From Aquipseudomonas guryensis (lineage in GTDB: Bacteria > Pseudomonadota > Gammaproteobacteria > Pseudomonadales > Pseudomonadaceae): 64,000 bases of DNA. The position numbers and the translations under genes are program-made. The notes under the pieces are model-generated. The model was not told the origin of the DNA. It was given only the letters and a program-made list of their open reading frames with translations, and did not search any database. The stretch lies in contig NZ_JACJFN010000001.1 of the NCBI RefSeq assembly GCF_014164785.1, forward strand, positions 806,001 through 870,000, written 5' to 3'. Of the stretch, positions 34,402 through 43,014 are shown one piece after another. The first letter of the stretch is position 1, and the number at the start of each line of letters is the position of its first letter.

Positions 34402-35097
34402 ATGACCCTTACCACCACACTGTTCGGCGCCGCCGCCCTCGGCAGCGGCTACTGGTTCTGGCGCAAACTGCGCCGCCAGCGACGTGATGCGTTCATCGCC
34501 GGTTTCGCCTTTCCCGAGCGCCTGCGTAGCAAGCTGCAGGAGCGTTACCCGCACCTCACGCCGACCCAGACCGGCGAGGTGCTGCGCGGCCTGCGCGAAT
34601 ACTTCCAACTGTGTCGCCTGGCCAACCGGCAGATGGTCGCCATGCCCTCGCAGGCGGTGGATCTGGCCTGGCACGAATTCATCCTCTACACCCGCCAGTA
34701 CCGGGCCTTCTGCCGCAAGGGCCTGGGCCGTTTCCTGCACCATGTACCGAACGATGCGATGCCCAGTCAGCGCAGCGCCAGCGAAGGTATCCGCCGTGCC
34801 TGGCGCCTGGCCTGCCTGCGCGAGAACCTCGACCCACGGGCACCCGCGCGCCTGCCGCTGCTGTTCGCCCTGGACGCCCAGCTGGGGATCGCCGATGGCT
34901 TCCACTATCGCCTGGACTGCGGCGCCAATCCCGGCAGTTATCGCTGCGGCGATGCCTACTGTGCCAGCCATATCGGCTGCGGCTCGGGTTGTGCCAGCGG
35001 TTGCGGCGGCGACAGCGGCTCATCCGCAAGCGGCAGCGACGGAGGCGGCGATGGCGGTGGTTGCGGGGGTGGCTGCGGAGGCGGGGGCGGCGACTGA
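34402..35097 (+). CDS. Hypothetical protein with Gly/Cys-rich tail
   Basis: A 231-residue protein with an N-terminal hydrophobic segment (LFGAAALGSGYWFW), a conserved-looking helical domain (AVDLAWHEFILYTRQYRAFC), and a C-terminal tail from about residue 175. The tail is almost only Gly, Cys, Ser and Asp (GCGSGCASGCGG and similar). The tail resembles cysteine-rich low-complexity ends that could bind metal or form disulfides. It follows cyaA by 32 bases and may share its transcript. No function is known to me. Confidence 0.75.
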   Translation: MTLTTTLFGAAALGSGYWFWRKLRRQRRDAFIAGFAFPERLRSKLQERYPHLTPTQTGEVLRGLREYFQLCRLANRQMVAMPSQAVDLAWHEFILYTRQYRAFCRKGLGRFLHHVPNDAMPSQRSASEGIRRAWRLACLRENLDPRAPARLPLLFALDAQLGIADGFHYRLDCGANPGSYRCGDAYCASHIGCGSGCASGCGGDSGSSASGSDGGGDGGGCGGGCGGGGGD

Positions 35098-35104
35098 AAC
35101 TCGC

Positions 35105-35302
35105 AGAACCTGTTTAGGATCTTTTGAGCTAGAGCCAGGCAAGGCGCAATTGGGCGAGGACGCGGAGTTTACGAGGTGTAAATGAGCAGTACTCGCTTCG
35201 CTCGCCCTTCGGGCCGCGCTCAAGCGCGTTAGCCGCAAGCGGCTTGCCGAGCCCAATTGCAACGCAGCATGGCCGACGATCAAGAGATCCTAAACAGGTT
35301 CT
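35105..35302. mobile_element. MITE-like element, copy 2 (about 198 bp)
   Basis: The ends AGAACCTGTTTAGGATCT are repeated as an inverted copy at the right side, with one mismatch over about 23 bases. The interior shares many words with copy 1 at 6699-6923. No coding capacity is visible. The right end meets the stop codon of the lipase gene, exactly as copy 1 meets the ppk stop. Confidence 0.78.
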
Positions 35303-36102
35303 CAGCTGCTCATCGGCGCCTGCGGGTGCTGCAGGGCATACAGATAGCTGCCTTCCAGGCTGTGATTGGCTGCCACGCTGGCATAGCTGGCGGTAAAGCT
35401 CACCGCCAGGCCCAGGTGCTGGTAGAAGAAGTCGCCGGTTACCGCCGGCGGTATCTCCGGCACCAGGTCGCTGTCATTGACCATCCGGTAGGTCGGGATG
35501 CCCAGGCCGTTGTAGCATGCAGCGAACTGCGGCGAGGCCAGACGCGGACTGGCGAAGTTGTAATGCTGCAAGGGCTGATCAGGCCAGCGCTCGTGCAGGT
35601 CGAGCACTGCCATGCTGCTCAGCGCACAGCCCAGGCTGTGCCCGCAGACCCAGATCGGCCCGCGCGGCTGCAAGCTGTCGAGGGCCGCCAGGGCCAGGTC
35701 GCGCAGCGAGGCATAGAGTTTGAGGAAGCCATGGTGTACCGGACCGGCGCCATCGCTCCAGGGCCAGGCACGCTGGTCGGCATCCAGGTCATCCAGCCAG
35801 TCGTTTACGGACTCGGTGCCACGCAGCACCAGATAGGTTTCACCCTGGTCATTGGCGGCGGCGAAGCCGAACGGCTCGGACTCGTTGAGAAAATGCAGCT
35901 CGCTGAGAATGCTCCACACCGGCGCGGAAAAGCGCCAGCCCGGCATGTCCGGCGGGGTCCAGTGGAAATCCTCGGGGCGATGCGGCTGACGCTGAGCCAG
36001 CCACTGACGATATTGCCCGTAGGCCTGATCGACCAGGCGCGCGCACAGCAGGGCACGGTCGAGGGAAAACTCACGGGGGAAATACAGGGGCAGGCTGGAC
36101 AT
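35302..36102 (-). CDS. Class 3 lipase family protein
   Basis: A 266-residue alpha/beta hydrolase with the nucleophile elbow GHSLGCALS and the lipase-3 segment TYLVLRGTESVNDWLDDLD. Catalytic Asp is in the NDSDLVPEIPP region and His near FFYQHLGLAVSF or downstream. No signal peptide is visible, so it is likely intracellular or exported by another route. The ATG is at 36102, before SSLPLYFPREFSLDRA. The stop is at the MITE edge. Confidence 0.85.
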   Translation of the reverse strand: MSSLPLYFPREFSLDRALLCARLVDQAYGQYRQWLAQRQPHRPEDFHWTPPDMPGWRFSAPVWSILSELHFLNESEPFGFAAANDQGETYLVLRGTESVNDWLDDLDADQRAWPWSDGAGPVHHGFLKLYASLRDLALAALDSLQPRGPIWVCGHSLGCALSSMAVLDLHERWPDQPLQHYNFASPRLASPQFAACYNGLGIPTYRMVNDSDLVPEIPPAVTGDFFYQHLGLAVSFTASYASVAANHSLEGSYLYALQHPQAPMSS

Positions 36103-36290
36103 ACGGGGCCTCCTTGCCGGCGTGTGGCTTTGTCACTCTAGTCCACTGACTGACAAATGCCGGGATCGTTCCACGCCGGACAGCTAACGATCAATTCAAC
36201 TGATAGTTACTACGCCAAACCTGCATTATTCAATCGAACAACCTTGAGCGACTCTAGCGCCACCCACCCATACGGCGCAGGAGACTCGAC

Positions 36291-36485
36291 ATGGCCAGAC
36301 CAACCCCGCAACACCACGACAGCGGCAACCTGGCCGGCCTGGGGCTGTTCGGCATCGTCTTCTGCGTGCTGCTGAGCCTGGGCGCCGGCCTGTTGCGTGA
36401 GCTGCCCGGCAGCCACGGTAATGACCAGGCGGCACTGCCGGAGATAGCCCACAGCTTGCTGTCCAGCCTGCGCAGCGGTCACTGA
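36291..36485 (+). CDS. Small single-pass membrane protein, unknown
   Basis: A 64-residue protein with one hydrophobic helix (LAGLGLFGIVFCVLLSLGAG). It is followed four bases after its stop by another small secreted-type gene. A GCAGGAGA Shine-Dalgarno precedes the ATG. Function unknown. Confidence 0.6.
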   Translation: MARPTPQHHDSGNLAGLGLFGIVFCVLLSLGAGLLRELPGSHGNDQAALPEIAHSLLSSLRSGH

Positions 36486-36489
36486 GATC

Positions 36490-36741
36490 ATGCAGATTTC
36501 CGCCCAACAGGCGCTGCTGCTGGCAGTCTTCCTCACCCTCAGCAACGCCCCGGCCCTGGCGGGCAATGGCAAGGTGGTGGGGGGCGGCATCGCCCGCACC
36601 ATCGAATGCAACCAGACCCTGGCGCGCAACCTGGAACTCGACGAGCAGCTCAAGCGCCTGCCCGGAAACCCGCCGGACAAGCGGCGCGAGGCGCTTGCCA
36701 GCACCTTCGACCTGAGTGGCCTGGATTGCCAGGCCGCCTGA
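36490..36741 (+). CDS. Small exported protein, unknown
   Basis: An 83-residue protein with a signal peptide (LLLAVFLTLSNAPALA) and a short mature part containing two Cys (ECNQ and DCQ). It is four bases behind the previous small gene, so the two are probably a unit. It converges on rnk, with the stops one base apart. No family recognised. Confidence 0.65.
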   Translation: MQISAQQALLLAVFLTLSNAPALAGNGKVVGGGIARTIECNQTLARNLELDEQLKRLPGNPPDKRREALASTFDLSGLDCQAA

Positions 36742-36742
36742 C

Positions 36743-37150
36743 TCAGCGGCTGTATTCGCCCGCCGCTTCCGGCTGATATTCCACCGCCAGCAGGGTCAGC
36801 TTGAGCAGCTTGCCGCCAGGTGCCGGCCAGTCGATGTGCTGGCCGACCGACAGGCCGAGCAGTGCACAGCCCACCGGCGCGAGGATCGATACCGTGCCTT
36901 CGGCTCCGGCATCCTGCGGATAGACCAGAGTCAGGTGGTAATCCTTGCCGCTGCTCTCCTCGCGGCAATGCACCCGCGAGTTCATCGTCACCACCCCCGC
37001 CGGCACTTCCGCATGGCCCACCACCTGGGCCCGCGCCAGCTCTGTTTCCAGGGCAGCCGCGGCCGGGCCGAAGTCCTCCAGCGTGTCGAGCAGGCGCTCC
37101 AGACGTTGCAGATCGAGACGGGTGATGGTGATGGCTGGGGTGCTGCTCAT
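36743..37150 (-). CDS. rnk: Nucleoside diphosphate kinase regulator Rnk
   Basis: A 136-residue GreA/GreB-family protein: an N-terminal coiled coil, shorter than in GreA, and a C-terminal FKBP-like domain (VSILAPVGCALLGLSVGQHIDWP). Rnk binds RNA polymerase near the secondary channel and influences nucleoside diphosphate kinase and polyphosphate-related phenotypes. The start at 37150 gives the standard MSSTPAITI form. Confidence 0.92.
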   Translation of the reverse strand: MSSTPAITITRLDLQRLERLLDTLEDFGPAAAALETELARAQVVGHAEVPAGVVTMNSRVHCREESSGKDYHLTLVYPQDAGAEGTVSILAPVGCALLGLSVGQHIDWPAPGGKLLKLTLLAVEYQPEAAGEYSR

Positions 37151-37184
37151 GGCTGCGTTGAATCTCCTTGATGCTAGAAATGAC

Positions 37185-37210
37185 AAAACCCCGCCCGAAG
37201 GCGGGGTTTT
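37185..37210. terminator. Intrinsic terminator between cyaY/DUF1289 and rnk
   Basis: An AAAACCCCGCC/GGCGGGGTTTT stem-loop with T-run lies between two minus-strand genes. It should terminate the cyaY-DUF1289 transcript before rnk. Confidence 0.8.
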
Positions 37211-37267
37211 GATCGACAAGTCAGAATTCAACCTAGCACAAGCCTACCGACAAAAGCGACTGCATGG

Positions 37268-37498
37268 TCATCCACGCAGTGGCGGGCGCAGTCTTTGTTG
37301 TGCGGCCTGGCAGATTTGCCGGCGCCGCGCGCCATCTGCCTTGCCCCATTCGAGGATCTCGGCCAGGGTGCGACCACAGCCCAGGCACTCATCGTGATCA
37401 TCCAGGCAGCACTGGCGACGGCAGGGCGACTCGACCGCTTCTACGCGGGCCGGATCGGCGCTCTGTAAATCAGAGCTCTTCGAATTCGAGCTGCTCAC
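37268..37498 (-). CDS. DUF1289 domain protein
   Basis: A 76-residue protein with the DUF1289 cysteine pattern (SPCRRQCCLDDHDECLGCGRT) followed by EILEWGKADGARRRQI. The four to five cysteines suggest metal or cluster binding. Function unknown. Its start overlaps the end of cyaY by 29 bases, indicating co-translation with the frataxin gene. Confidence 0.85.
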   Translation of the reverse strand: MSSSNSKSSDLQSADPARVEAVESPCRRQCCLDDHDECLGCGRTLAEILEWGKADGARRRQICQAAQQRLRPPLRG

Positions 37499-37802
37499 CG
37501 GACTGCTCCAGGGTCACCCGCGCCAGTAACTCGCCCAGCGGCTCTTCGCTGGTATCGCAGATCCACAGGCTCTGCTCTTCGTCGTAGTCGAAGTGGAAAC
37601 CACCGGAACGCGCCGCCACCCACAGCTGGCGGATCGGTTCCTGGCGGCTGAGGATCAGCTGAGTACCGTTCTCGAAACGCACGGTCAGCACGCCGGCGGA
37701 GTTTTCCAGATCGATGTCCATGTCGCTGTCGTCGAAAATATCTTCCACGGCCTCTTGCACGGCATCGACCAGATCATGGAAACGGGCTTCGCTCAAACTC
37801 AT
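37470..37802 (-). CDS. cyaY: Frataxin homologue CyaY
   Basis: A 110-residue frataxin. The acidic first helix (MSLSEARFHDLVDAVQEAVEDIFD) is followed by the beta sheet with GVLTVRFENGTQLILSRQEP and QLWVAARSGGFHFDYDE. It modulates Fe-S cluster assembly on IscU through iron and IscS binding. In Pseudomonas cyaY usually diverges directly from lppL-lysA; here an AraC-type gene stands between. Confidence 0.95.
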   Translation of the reverse strand: MSLSEARFHDLVDAVQEAVEDIFDDSDMDIDLENSAGVLTVRFENGTQLILSRQEPIRQLWVAARSGGFHFDYDEEQSLWICDTSEEPLGELLARVTLEQSGEQLEFEEL

Positions 37803-37812
37803 TACAACTACC

Positions 37813-38865
37813 TCAGGGAAGGGATGCGGGGTCGGCCAGGTTCTGCCGGTAGGCGCCGGGGCTCTGCCCGGTCCAGCGGCGGAAGGCACGGGCCAGGGAA
37901 CCGGCCTCGCTGAAACCGACGAGGAAGGCGATTTCCGCCAGTTCCAACGCCGGGTCGCGCAGATAATGCAGTACCAGTTGCTCGCGCGTCTCGTCGAGCA
38001 ACTGGCTAAAGGATAACCCGGCCTCGCGCAAACGCCGCTGCAAAGTACGCGGACTGAGCTGCAGGGTCTGCGCCAGCAACTCCAGATCGGCGCCCTGCTC
38101 CGGCAATTGCAGGGCCAGCTCGTGGCGCGCCCGGTCGAGCACGCTATGGCCTTGCTTGAGCTGGCCGAGCAGGCGATCGGCATGCGCGTCGAGTAGCTGA
38201 CGTAATTGTGCATCGGCCTGGCCCAGTGGCGTGGCTAGCAGGCGCTTGGGGAACACCAGGGCATTGTCGGCCTGCTCGAACAGCACCGGGCAGCGGAAGA
38301 TGCGCTGGTACTCGGAGGTATCGGCCGGCGCCGGGTACTGGAAGCGCACTTCGGTGGGTGGCACCGTCAGACCGCTGATCCAGTGGCCGAAGGTCACCCA
38401 GCCGGCCAGCGTCTCCTCGGCGTGCAGCCTCTGATGCTGCGGCAGTGACGGGTGCCAGCTGTGCACCACCTGCGGCTCCAGGCCCGGGCGCGGCGGCTCC
38501 TCGTCCAGCTCGACGCGGCCGAGGTTGCCGACCAGGCTGGCATAGCGCGCCTGCCGGTGCAGGGCATCGGAGAGGGTCGCGCAACTCATGATCAGGTAGC
38601 CAAGCACGCCGTAGTAGCCGGGGCGGATCGCTTCGCCGAGGTGCAGGCCAAGCTGCTGGTCGCCGGTCAGGCGCACGCCTTCGGCGAGCAGCTCCAGGTA
38701 GGCGCTGGCTGCCACGCGTTGATCACGCTGGCCGAGCAGGCTCGGGCTCAGCTGCACCTTGGCCAGCAGATCGGCACTGGCGAAGCCCTGGCGTTCCAGG
38801 TAATCGAGCAGGCCTTGCAGGTAGGCGACCGAGACCGAGCTGGCGAGAGAGGCTGGGCTTTCCAT
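37813..38865 (-). CDS. AraC-family transcriptional regulator (AraC-binding-like, OruR/ArgR-like type)
   Basis: A 350-residue regulator. An N-terminal arabinose-binding-like region (ECF-type 'Arabinose_bd' helical fold, LQGLLDYLERQGFASADLL) precedes a C-terminal double helix-turn-helix (LELLAQTLQLSPRTLQRRLREAG and ELAEIAFLVGFSEAGSLARAFRRWTGQSPGAYR). It ends 10 bases upstream of cyaY on the same strand. Its ligand and targets cannot be read from sequence. Confidence 0.9.
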   Translation of the reverse strand: MESPASLASSVSVAYLQGLLDYLERQGFASADLLAKVQLSPSLLGQRDQRVAASAYLELLAEGVRLTGDQQLGLHLGEAIRPGYYGVLGYLIMSCATLSDALHRQARYASLVGNLGRVELDEEPPRPGLEPQVVHSWHPSLPQHQRLHAEETLAGWVTFGHWISGLTVPPTEVRFQYPAPADTSEYQRIFRCPVLFEQADNALVFPKRLLATPLGQADAQLRQLLDAHADRLLGQLKQGHSVLDRARHELALQLPEQGADLELLAQTLQLSPRTLQRRLREAGLSFSQLLDETREQLVLHYLRDPALELAEIAFLVGFSEAGSLARAFRRWTGQSPGAYRQNLADPASLP

Positions 38866-39039
38866 CGGGACTCCGTTTTTTATTCGCCATGCTAGCCGCA
38901 AACCTGCCCAGGCAGGCAAGCCAAACGCGCCATTGACTGGGGTTTACAGAGCCCGCCGGGCGGGAATTCCAGCGCATAGGCAAGCTGTCGGGGGGCCGGT
39001 ATACTCCCGAGCAATCTCGATTTCGCAAAGGAATTCACC

Positions 39040-39177
39040 ATGAAGCGCCTGCTGCTGCCCTTCATCGCGCTCGTCGTCGTTACTGCTGCCCTCGCCGGCT
39101 GCGGCCAGAAAGGCCCGCTTTACCACCCGGATGATGAGAAAACCACGCAAGATCGCGACAAAGACGTTTTCCTCTAA
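39040..39177 (+). CDS. lppL: Small lipoprotein LppL (LptM-like)
   Basis: A 45-residue lipoprotein. The signal is MKRLLLPFIALVVVTAALAGC and the Cys is followed by GQKGPLYHP, the hallmark of the YifL/LptM family. In E. coli LptM stabilises the LptD/LptE lipopolysaccharide translocon. A GGAATTC-type Shine-Dalgarno precedes the ATG. It lies 9 bases before lysA and is its usual partner in Pseudomonas. It is shorter than most gene-finder cut-offs. Confidence 0.92.
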   Translation: MKRLLLPFIALVVVTAALAGCGQKGPLYHPDDEKTTQDRDKDVFL

Positions 39178-39186
39178 GGGGGTTCC

Positions 39187-40434
39187 ATGCAAGCCTTTAC
39201 CAACCGCGACGGGCAACTGTTCGCGGAGGGCGTGGCCCTGTCCGCCATCGCCGAGCGCTTCGGCACGCCGACCTACGTCTACTCGCGCGCCCACATCGAG
39301 GCGCAATACCGTGCCTATGCCGATGCCCTGGCGGGTATGCCGCATCTGGTCTGTTTCGCCGTCAAGGCCAACTCCAACCTCGGCGTGCTGAACGTGCTGG
39401 CGCGCCTCGGCGCCGGCTTCGACATCGTCTCCCGCGGTGAGCTGGAGCGCGTGCTGGCCGCCGGTGGCGAACCGGCCAAGATCGTCTTCTCCGGCGTCGG
39501 CAAGAGCCGCGACGACATGCGCCGCGCCCTCGAAGTCGGCGTGCACTGCTTCAACGTCGAATCGGTGGACGAGCTTGAGCGCCTGCAATTGGTTGCCGCC
39601 GAGCTGGGCAAGACCGCGGCCATCTCGCTGCGAGTCAACCCGGACGTGGATGCCGGCACCCACCCGTACATCTCCACCGGCCTCAAGGAAAACAAGTTCG
39701 GCATCGACATCGAGCAGGCGCCGGCTGTCTACGCTCGCGCCGCCGCGCTGCCGAACCTGGAAGTAGTTGGGGTCGACTGCCACATCGGTTCGCAGCTGAC
39801 CAGCCTGCCGCCCTTCCTCGATGCCCTGGAGCGCCTGCTGGCGCTGATCGACCTGCTCGCCGCGCAAGGCATCCGGATCAAGCATCTGGACCTCGGCGGC
39901 GGTCTCGGTGTGCAGTACCGCGACGAGCAACCACCGTTGGCCGGTGACTACATCGCCGCCGTGCGCGAGCGCATCAAGGGCCGCGACCTGGCCTTGGTAT
40001 TCGAGCCGGGCCGCTCAATCGTCGCCAACGCCGGCGTGCTGCTGACCCGCGTGGAATACCTCAAGCACACCGAGCACAAGGATTTCGCCATCGTCGATGC
40101 GGCGATGAACGACCTGATCCGCCCGGCGCTGTACCAGGCCTGGATGGACGTTACCCCGGTGCAGCCGCGTGAAGGCGCGACGCGCAACTACGACCTGGTC
40201 GGACCGATCTGCGAGACCGGCGACTTCCTGGCCAAGAACCGCGAATTGGCCCTGGCCGAAGGCGACCTGCTGGCCGTGCGCTCGGCCGGTGCCTATGGCT
40301 TCGTCATGAGCTCCAACTACAACACCCGCGGCCGCGCCGCCGAGGTGCTGGTGGATGGTGCGCAGGCCTTCGAAGTGCGCCGCCGCGAACCCCTGGCCGA
40401 ACTCTACGCCGGCGAAAGCCTGCTGCCGGAGTAA
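39187..40434 (+). CDS. lysA: Diaminopimelate decarboxylase
   Basis: A 415-residue PLP enzyme of alanine-racemase fold III, making lysine from meso-DAP. The PLP lysine lies in FAVKANSNLGVL. Further marks are GAGFDIVSRGELERVL, the glycine-rich GGGLGVQY loop, EPGRSIVANAG and the C-terminal CETGDFLAKNRE with the active-site Cys from the partner subunit. It forms a lppL-lysA-dapF unit with 6 bases to dapF. Confidence 0.97.
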   Translation: MQAFTNRDGQLFAEGVALSAIAERFGTPTYVYSRAHIEAQYRAYADALAGMPHLVCFAVKANSNLGVLNVLARLGAGFDIVSRGELERVLAAGGEPAKIVFSGVGKSRDDMRRALEVGVHCFNVESVDELERLQLVAAELGKTAAISLRVNPDVDAGTHPYISTGLKENKFGIDIEQAPAVYARAAALPNLEVVGVDCHIGSQLTSLPPFLDALERLLALIDLLAAQGIRIKHLDLGGGLGVQYRDEQPPLAGDYIAAVRERIKGRDLALVFEPGRSIVANAGVLLTRVEYLKHTEHKDFAIVDAAMNDLIRPALYQAWMDVTPVQPREGATRNYDLVGPICETGDFLAKNRELALAEGDLLAVRSAGAYGFVMSSNYNTRGRAAEVLVDGAQAFEVRRREPLAELYAGESLLPE

Positions 40435-40440
40435 GCGACC

Positions 40441-41271
40441 ATGCTGCTGCGCTTTACCAAGATGCACGGCCTCGGCAACGACTTCATGGTCCTCGACCTG
40501 ATCAGCCAGCACGCGCATATCCAGCCCAAGCATGCCAAGGCCTGGGGTGATCGCCACACCGGCGTCGGCTTCGACCAGCTGCTGCTGGTTGAGGCGCCGA
40601 GCAACCCGGATGTCGACTTCCGCTACCGCATCTTCAACGCCGATGGCTCGGAAGTGGAGCAGTGCGGCAACGGTGCACGCTGCTTCGCCCGCTTCGTCAT
40701 CGACAAGCGCCTGACCGTGAAGAAGCAGATCCGCGTCGAGACCAAGGGCGGCGTCATCGAGCTGAACCTGCGCCCCGATGGCCAGATCACCGTCGACATG
40801 GGCCCGCCGCGCCTCGACCCCAAGGTCATCCCGTTCCAGGCCGAGGCCGAGGCGCTGAGCTATGCGGTCGAGGTCGACGGGCAGAGCGTCGAGCTGGCCG
40901 CCGTGTCCATGGGCAACCCGCATGCGGTGCTGCGCGTCGCTGACCTAGACAACGCCCCGGTGCACAGCCTCGGGCCGAAGCTGGAACATCACCCGCGCTT
41001 CCCGCAGCGGGTCAATGTCGGTTTCCTCCAGGTGCTCGATCGCCAGCATGCGCGCCTGCGTGTGTGGGAGCGCGGCGCCGGCGAGACCCAGGCCTGTGGC
41101 ACCGGTGCCTGCGCCGCAGCCGTGGCGGCGATTCGCCAGGGATGGATGGATTCACCGCTGCAGCTGGATTTGCCCGGCGGCAAGCTGTGCATCGAGTGGG
41201 CAGGCCCGGGCCAGCCGGTTATGATGACCGGACCCGCCGTTCGCGTGTACGAAGGACAAGTCCGTCTATGA
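40441..41271 (+). CDS. dapF: Diaminopimelate epimerase
   Basis: A 276-residue cofactor-independent epimerase converting LL-DAP to meso-DAP. Both catalytic cysteines are present: [12 protein letters not shown] and [13 protein letters not shown]. The start [20 protein letters not shown] is the standard N-terminus. The last bases overlap the next ATG (ATGA), coupling it to the DUF484 gene. Confidence 0.97.
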   Translation: MLLRFTKMHGLGNDFMVLDLISQHAHIQPKHAKAWGDRHTGVGFDQLLLVEAPSNPDVDFRYRIFNADGSEVEQCGNGARCFARFVIDKRLTVKKQIRVETKGGVIELNLRPDGQITVDMGPPRLDPKVIPFQAEAEALSYAVEVDGQSVELAAVSMGNPHAVLRVADLDNAPVHSLGPKLEHHPRFPQRVNVGFLQVLDRQHARLRVWERGAGETQACGTGACAAAVAAIRQGWMDSPLQLDLPGGKLCIEWAGPGQPVMMTGPAVRVYEGQVRL

Positions 41272-41966
41272 GTGACAGCCAGGATCAGCCCGTTCAGCTC
41301 GACGCGGAGGCAGTCGCCGCCTACCTGCGGCAGCATCCAGAGTTCTTTATCGACCACGACGAGCTGATTCCCGAGCTGCGCATTCCGCACCAGCGCGGCG
41401 ACACCGTGTCGTTGGTCGAGCGTCAGGTGAAACTGCTGCGCGAGCGCAATATCGAGATGCGTCACCGCCTGTCGCAACTGATGGACGTGGCCCGCGACAA
41501 TGACCGCCTGTTCGACAAGACCCGTCGCCTGATCCTCGCCCTGCTCGATGCCAGCAGCCTGGAAGAAGTCATCAGCGCCAGCGAAGACAGCCTGCGCCAC
41601 GAGTTCCAGGTGCCCTTCGTCAGCCTCATCCTGTTCAGCGAAACGCCACTGGGCGTCGGCCGCGCGGTGACCAGCGCCGAGGCGCACCAGGCCATCGGTA
41701 GCCTGCTGGCCGGCGGCAAGACCACCTGCGGCGTACTGCGCCCCAACGAACTGGAATTTCTCTTCGGTGCCGATGAGTTCGCCCAGGTCGGCTCGGCCGC
41801 CGTGGTCAGCCTCAGCCACCAGGGCCTGCATGGCGTGCTGGCCATCGGCAGCCCGGACCCGCAGCACTACAAGAGCAGCCTCGGCACCCTGTTCCTCGGC
41901 TACGTCGCCGAAGTCCTAGCCCGCGTGCTACCGCGCTTCGCCGCGCCGCTGCGTTCGGTACGCTGA
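41268..41966 (+). CDS. DUF484 family (GAF-like) protein
   Basis: A 232-residue protein with an N-terminal helix-rich part ([19 protein letters not shown], the classic DUF484 start) and a GAF-like domain ([20 protein letters not shown] onward). It sits between dapF and xerC, a conserved order in gammaproteobacteria. Its function is not established. The start overlaps the dapF stop by four bases. Confidence 0.92.
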   Translation: MSDSQDQPVQLDAEAVAAYLRQHPEFFIDHDELIPELRIPHQRGDTVSLVERQVKLLRERNIEMRHRLSQLMDVARDNDRLFDKTRRLILALLDASSLEEVISASEDSLRHEFQVPFVSLILFSETPLGVGRAVTSAEAHQAIGSLLAGGKTTCGVLRPNELEFLFGADEFAQVGSAAVVSLSHQGLHGVLAIGSPDPQHYKSSLGTLFLGYVAEVLARVLPRFAAPLRSVR

Positions 41967-41971
41967 CTCCC

Positions 41972-42034
41972 GTAGGAGCGAGCTCTGCTCGCGAAGCTTT
42001 TGCGGATCGTTTCGCGAGCAGAGCTCGCTCCTAC
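41972..42034. repeat. REP inverted pair (GTAGGAGCGAGC type)
   Basis: GTAGGAGCGAGCTCTGCTCGCGAA is followed by its perfect reverse complement about 14 bases later. This is the widespread Pseudomonas REP word. It lies in the 94-base gap between the DUF484 gene and xerC. Confidence 0.85.
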
Positions 42035-42060
42035 CCGCATCCCCGCGCCTGGAGCCATCC

Positions 42061-43014
42061 ATGCAGGATCACCTCGACGCCTATCTCGAACACCTGCGCC
42101 GCGAGCGCCAGGTGTCGCCGCACACCCTCGACGGCTATCGGCGTGACCTGCTGAAAGTCCTCGCCCTCTGCGAGAAAAACACCATCGCCCACTGGAACGA
42201 CCTCGACGGCCGCAGCCTGCGCAGTTTCATTGCCCGTCTGCACGCCCAGGGCCAGTCCAGTCGCTCGCTGGCCCGCCTGCTCTCGGCGGTGCGCGGCCTC
42301 TATCAGTACCTCAACCGCGAAGGCCTGTGCCGGCATGATCCGGCTACCGGCCTCAGCCCGCCCAAGGGCGAACGACGCCTACCGCGCACCCTCGACGCCG
42401 ACCGCACCGTGCAGCTGCTGGACGGCGCAGTGGAGGACGATTTCATCGCCCGCCGCGACCAGGCCATGCTCGAGCTCTTCTATTCATCCGGCCTGCGCCT
42501 GTCCGAGCTGGTCGGCCTCGACCTGAGCGGCCTCGACCTGCCAGGCGGGCTGGTGCGGGTAGTCGGCAAGGGCAACAAGACACGCGAGCTGCCGGTTGGC
42601 AGCAAGGCCCGCGAAGCGCTGCAGGCCTGGCTGGAGTTGCGCCTGCTGAGCAACCCGGCCGACGGTGCCGTGTTCGTCAGCCAGCAGGGCCGTCGCCTCG
42701 GCGCCCGCGCCGTGCAGCTGCGCGTGCGCCAGGCCGGGGTGCGGGAGCTGGGGCAGAACCTGCACCCGCACATGCTGCGCCACAGCTTCGCCAGCCATAT
42801 GCTGGAGTCATCCCAGGATCTGCGTGCGGTGCAGGAACTGCTCGGGCATGCCGATATCAGCACCACGCAGATCTACACCCACCTGGATTTCCAGCACCTG
42901 GCGGCGGTCTATGACCAGGCCCATCCGCGGGCCAAACGCAGTAGCGCCAGCACCGAACATGACGCGGCCCGCGCGTCTGCAAACGCCAACAGCAGTACGG
43001 GAAACGATGAATGA
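42061..43014 (+). CDS. xerC: Tyrosine recombinase XerC
   Basis: A 317-residue tyrosine recombinase resolving chromosome dimers at dif with XerD. The catalytic set is visible: Arg in [15 protein letters not shown], Lys in [41 protein letters not shown] with the nucleophile Tyr. The N-terminal SAM-like domain begins [21 protein letters not shown]. The C-terminus is extended by a Ser/Ala/Asn-rich tail after the Tyr helix, longer than the E. coli protein. It overlaps the next gene by four bases. Confidence 0.95.
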   Translation: MQDHLDAYLEHLRRERQVSPHTLDGYRRDLLKVLALCEKNTIAHWNDLDGRSLRSFIARLHAQGQSSRSLARLLSAVRGLYQYLNREGLCRHDPATGLSPPKGERRLPRTLDADRTVQLLDGAVEDDFIARRDQAMLELFYSSGLRLSELVGLDLSGLDLPGGLVRVVGKGNKTRELPVGSKAREALQAWLELRLLSNPADGAVFVSQQGRRLGARAVQLRVRQAGVRELGQNLHPHMLRHSFASHMLESSQDLRAVQELLGHADISTTQIYTHLDFQHLAAVYDQAHPRAKRSSASTEHDAARASANANSSTGNDE

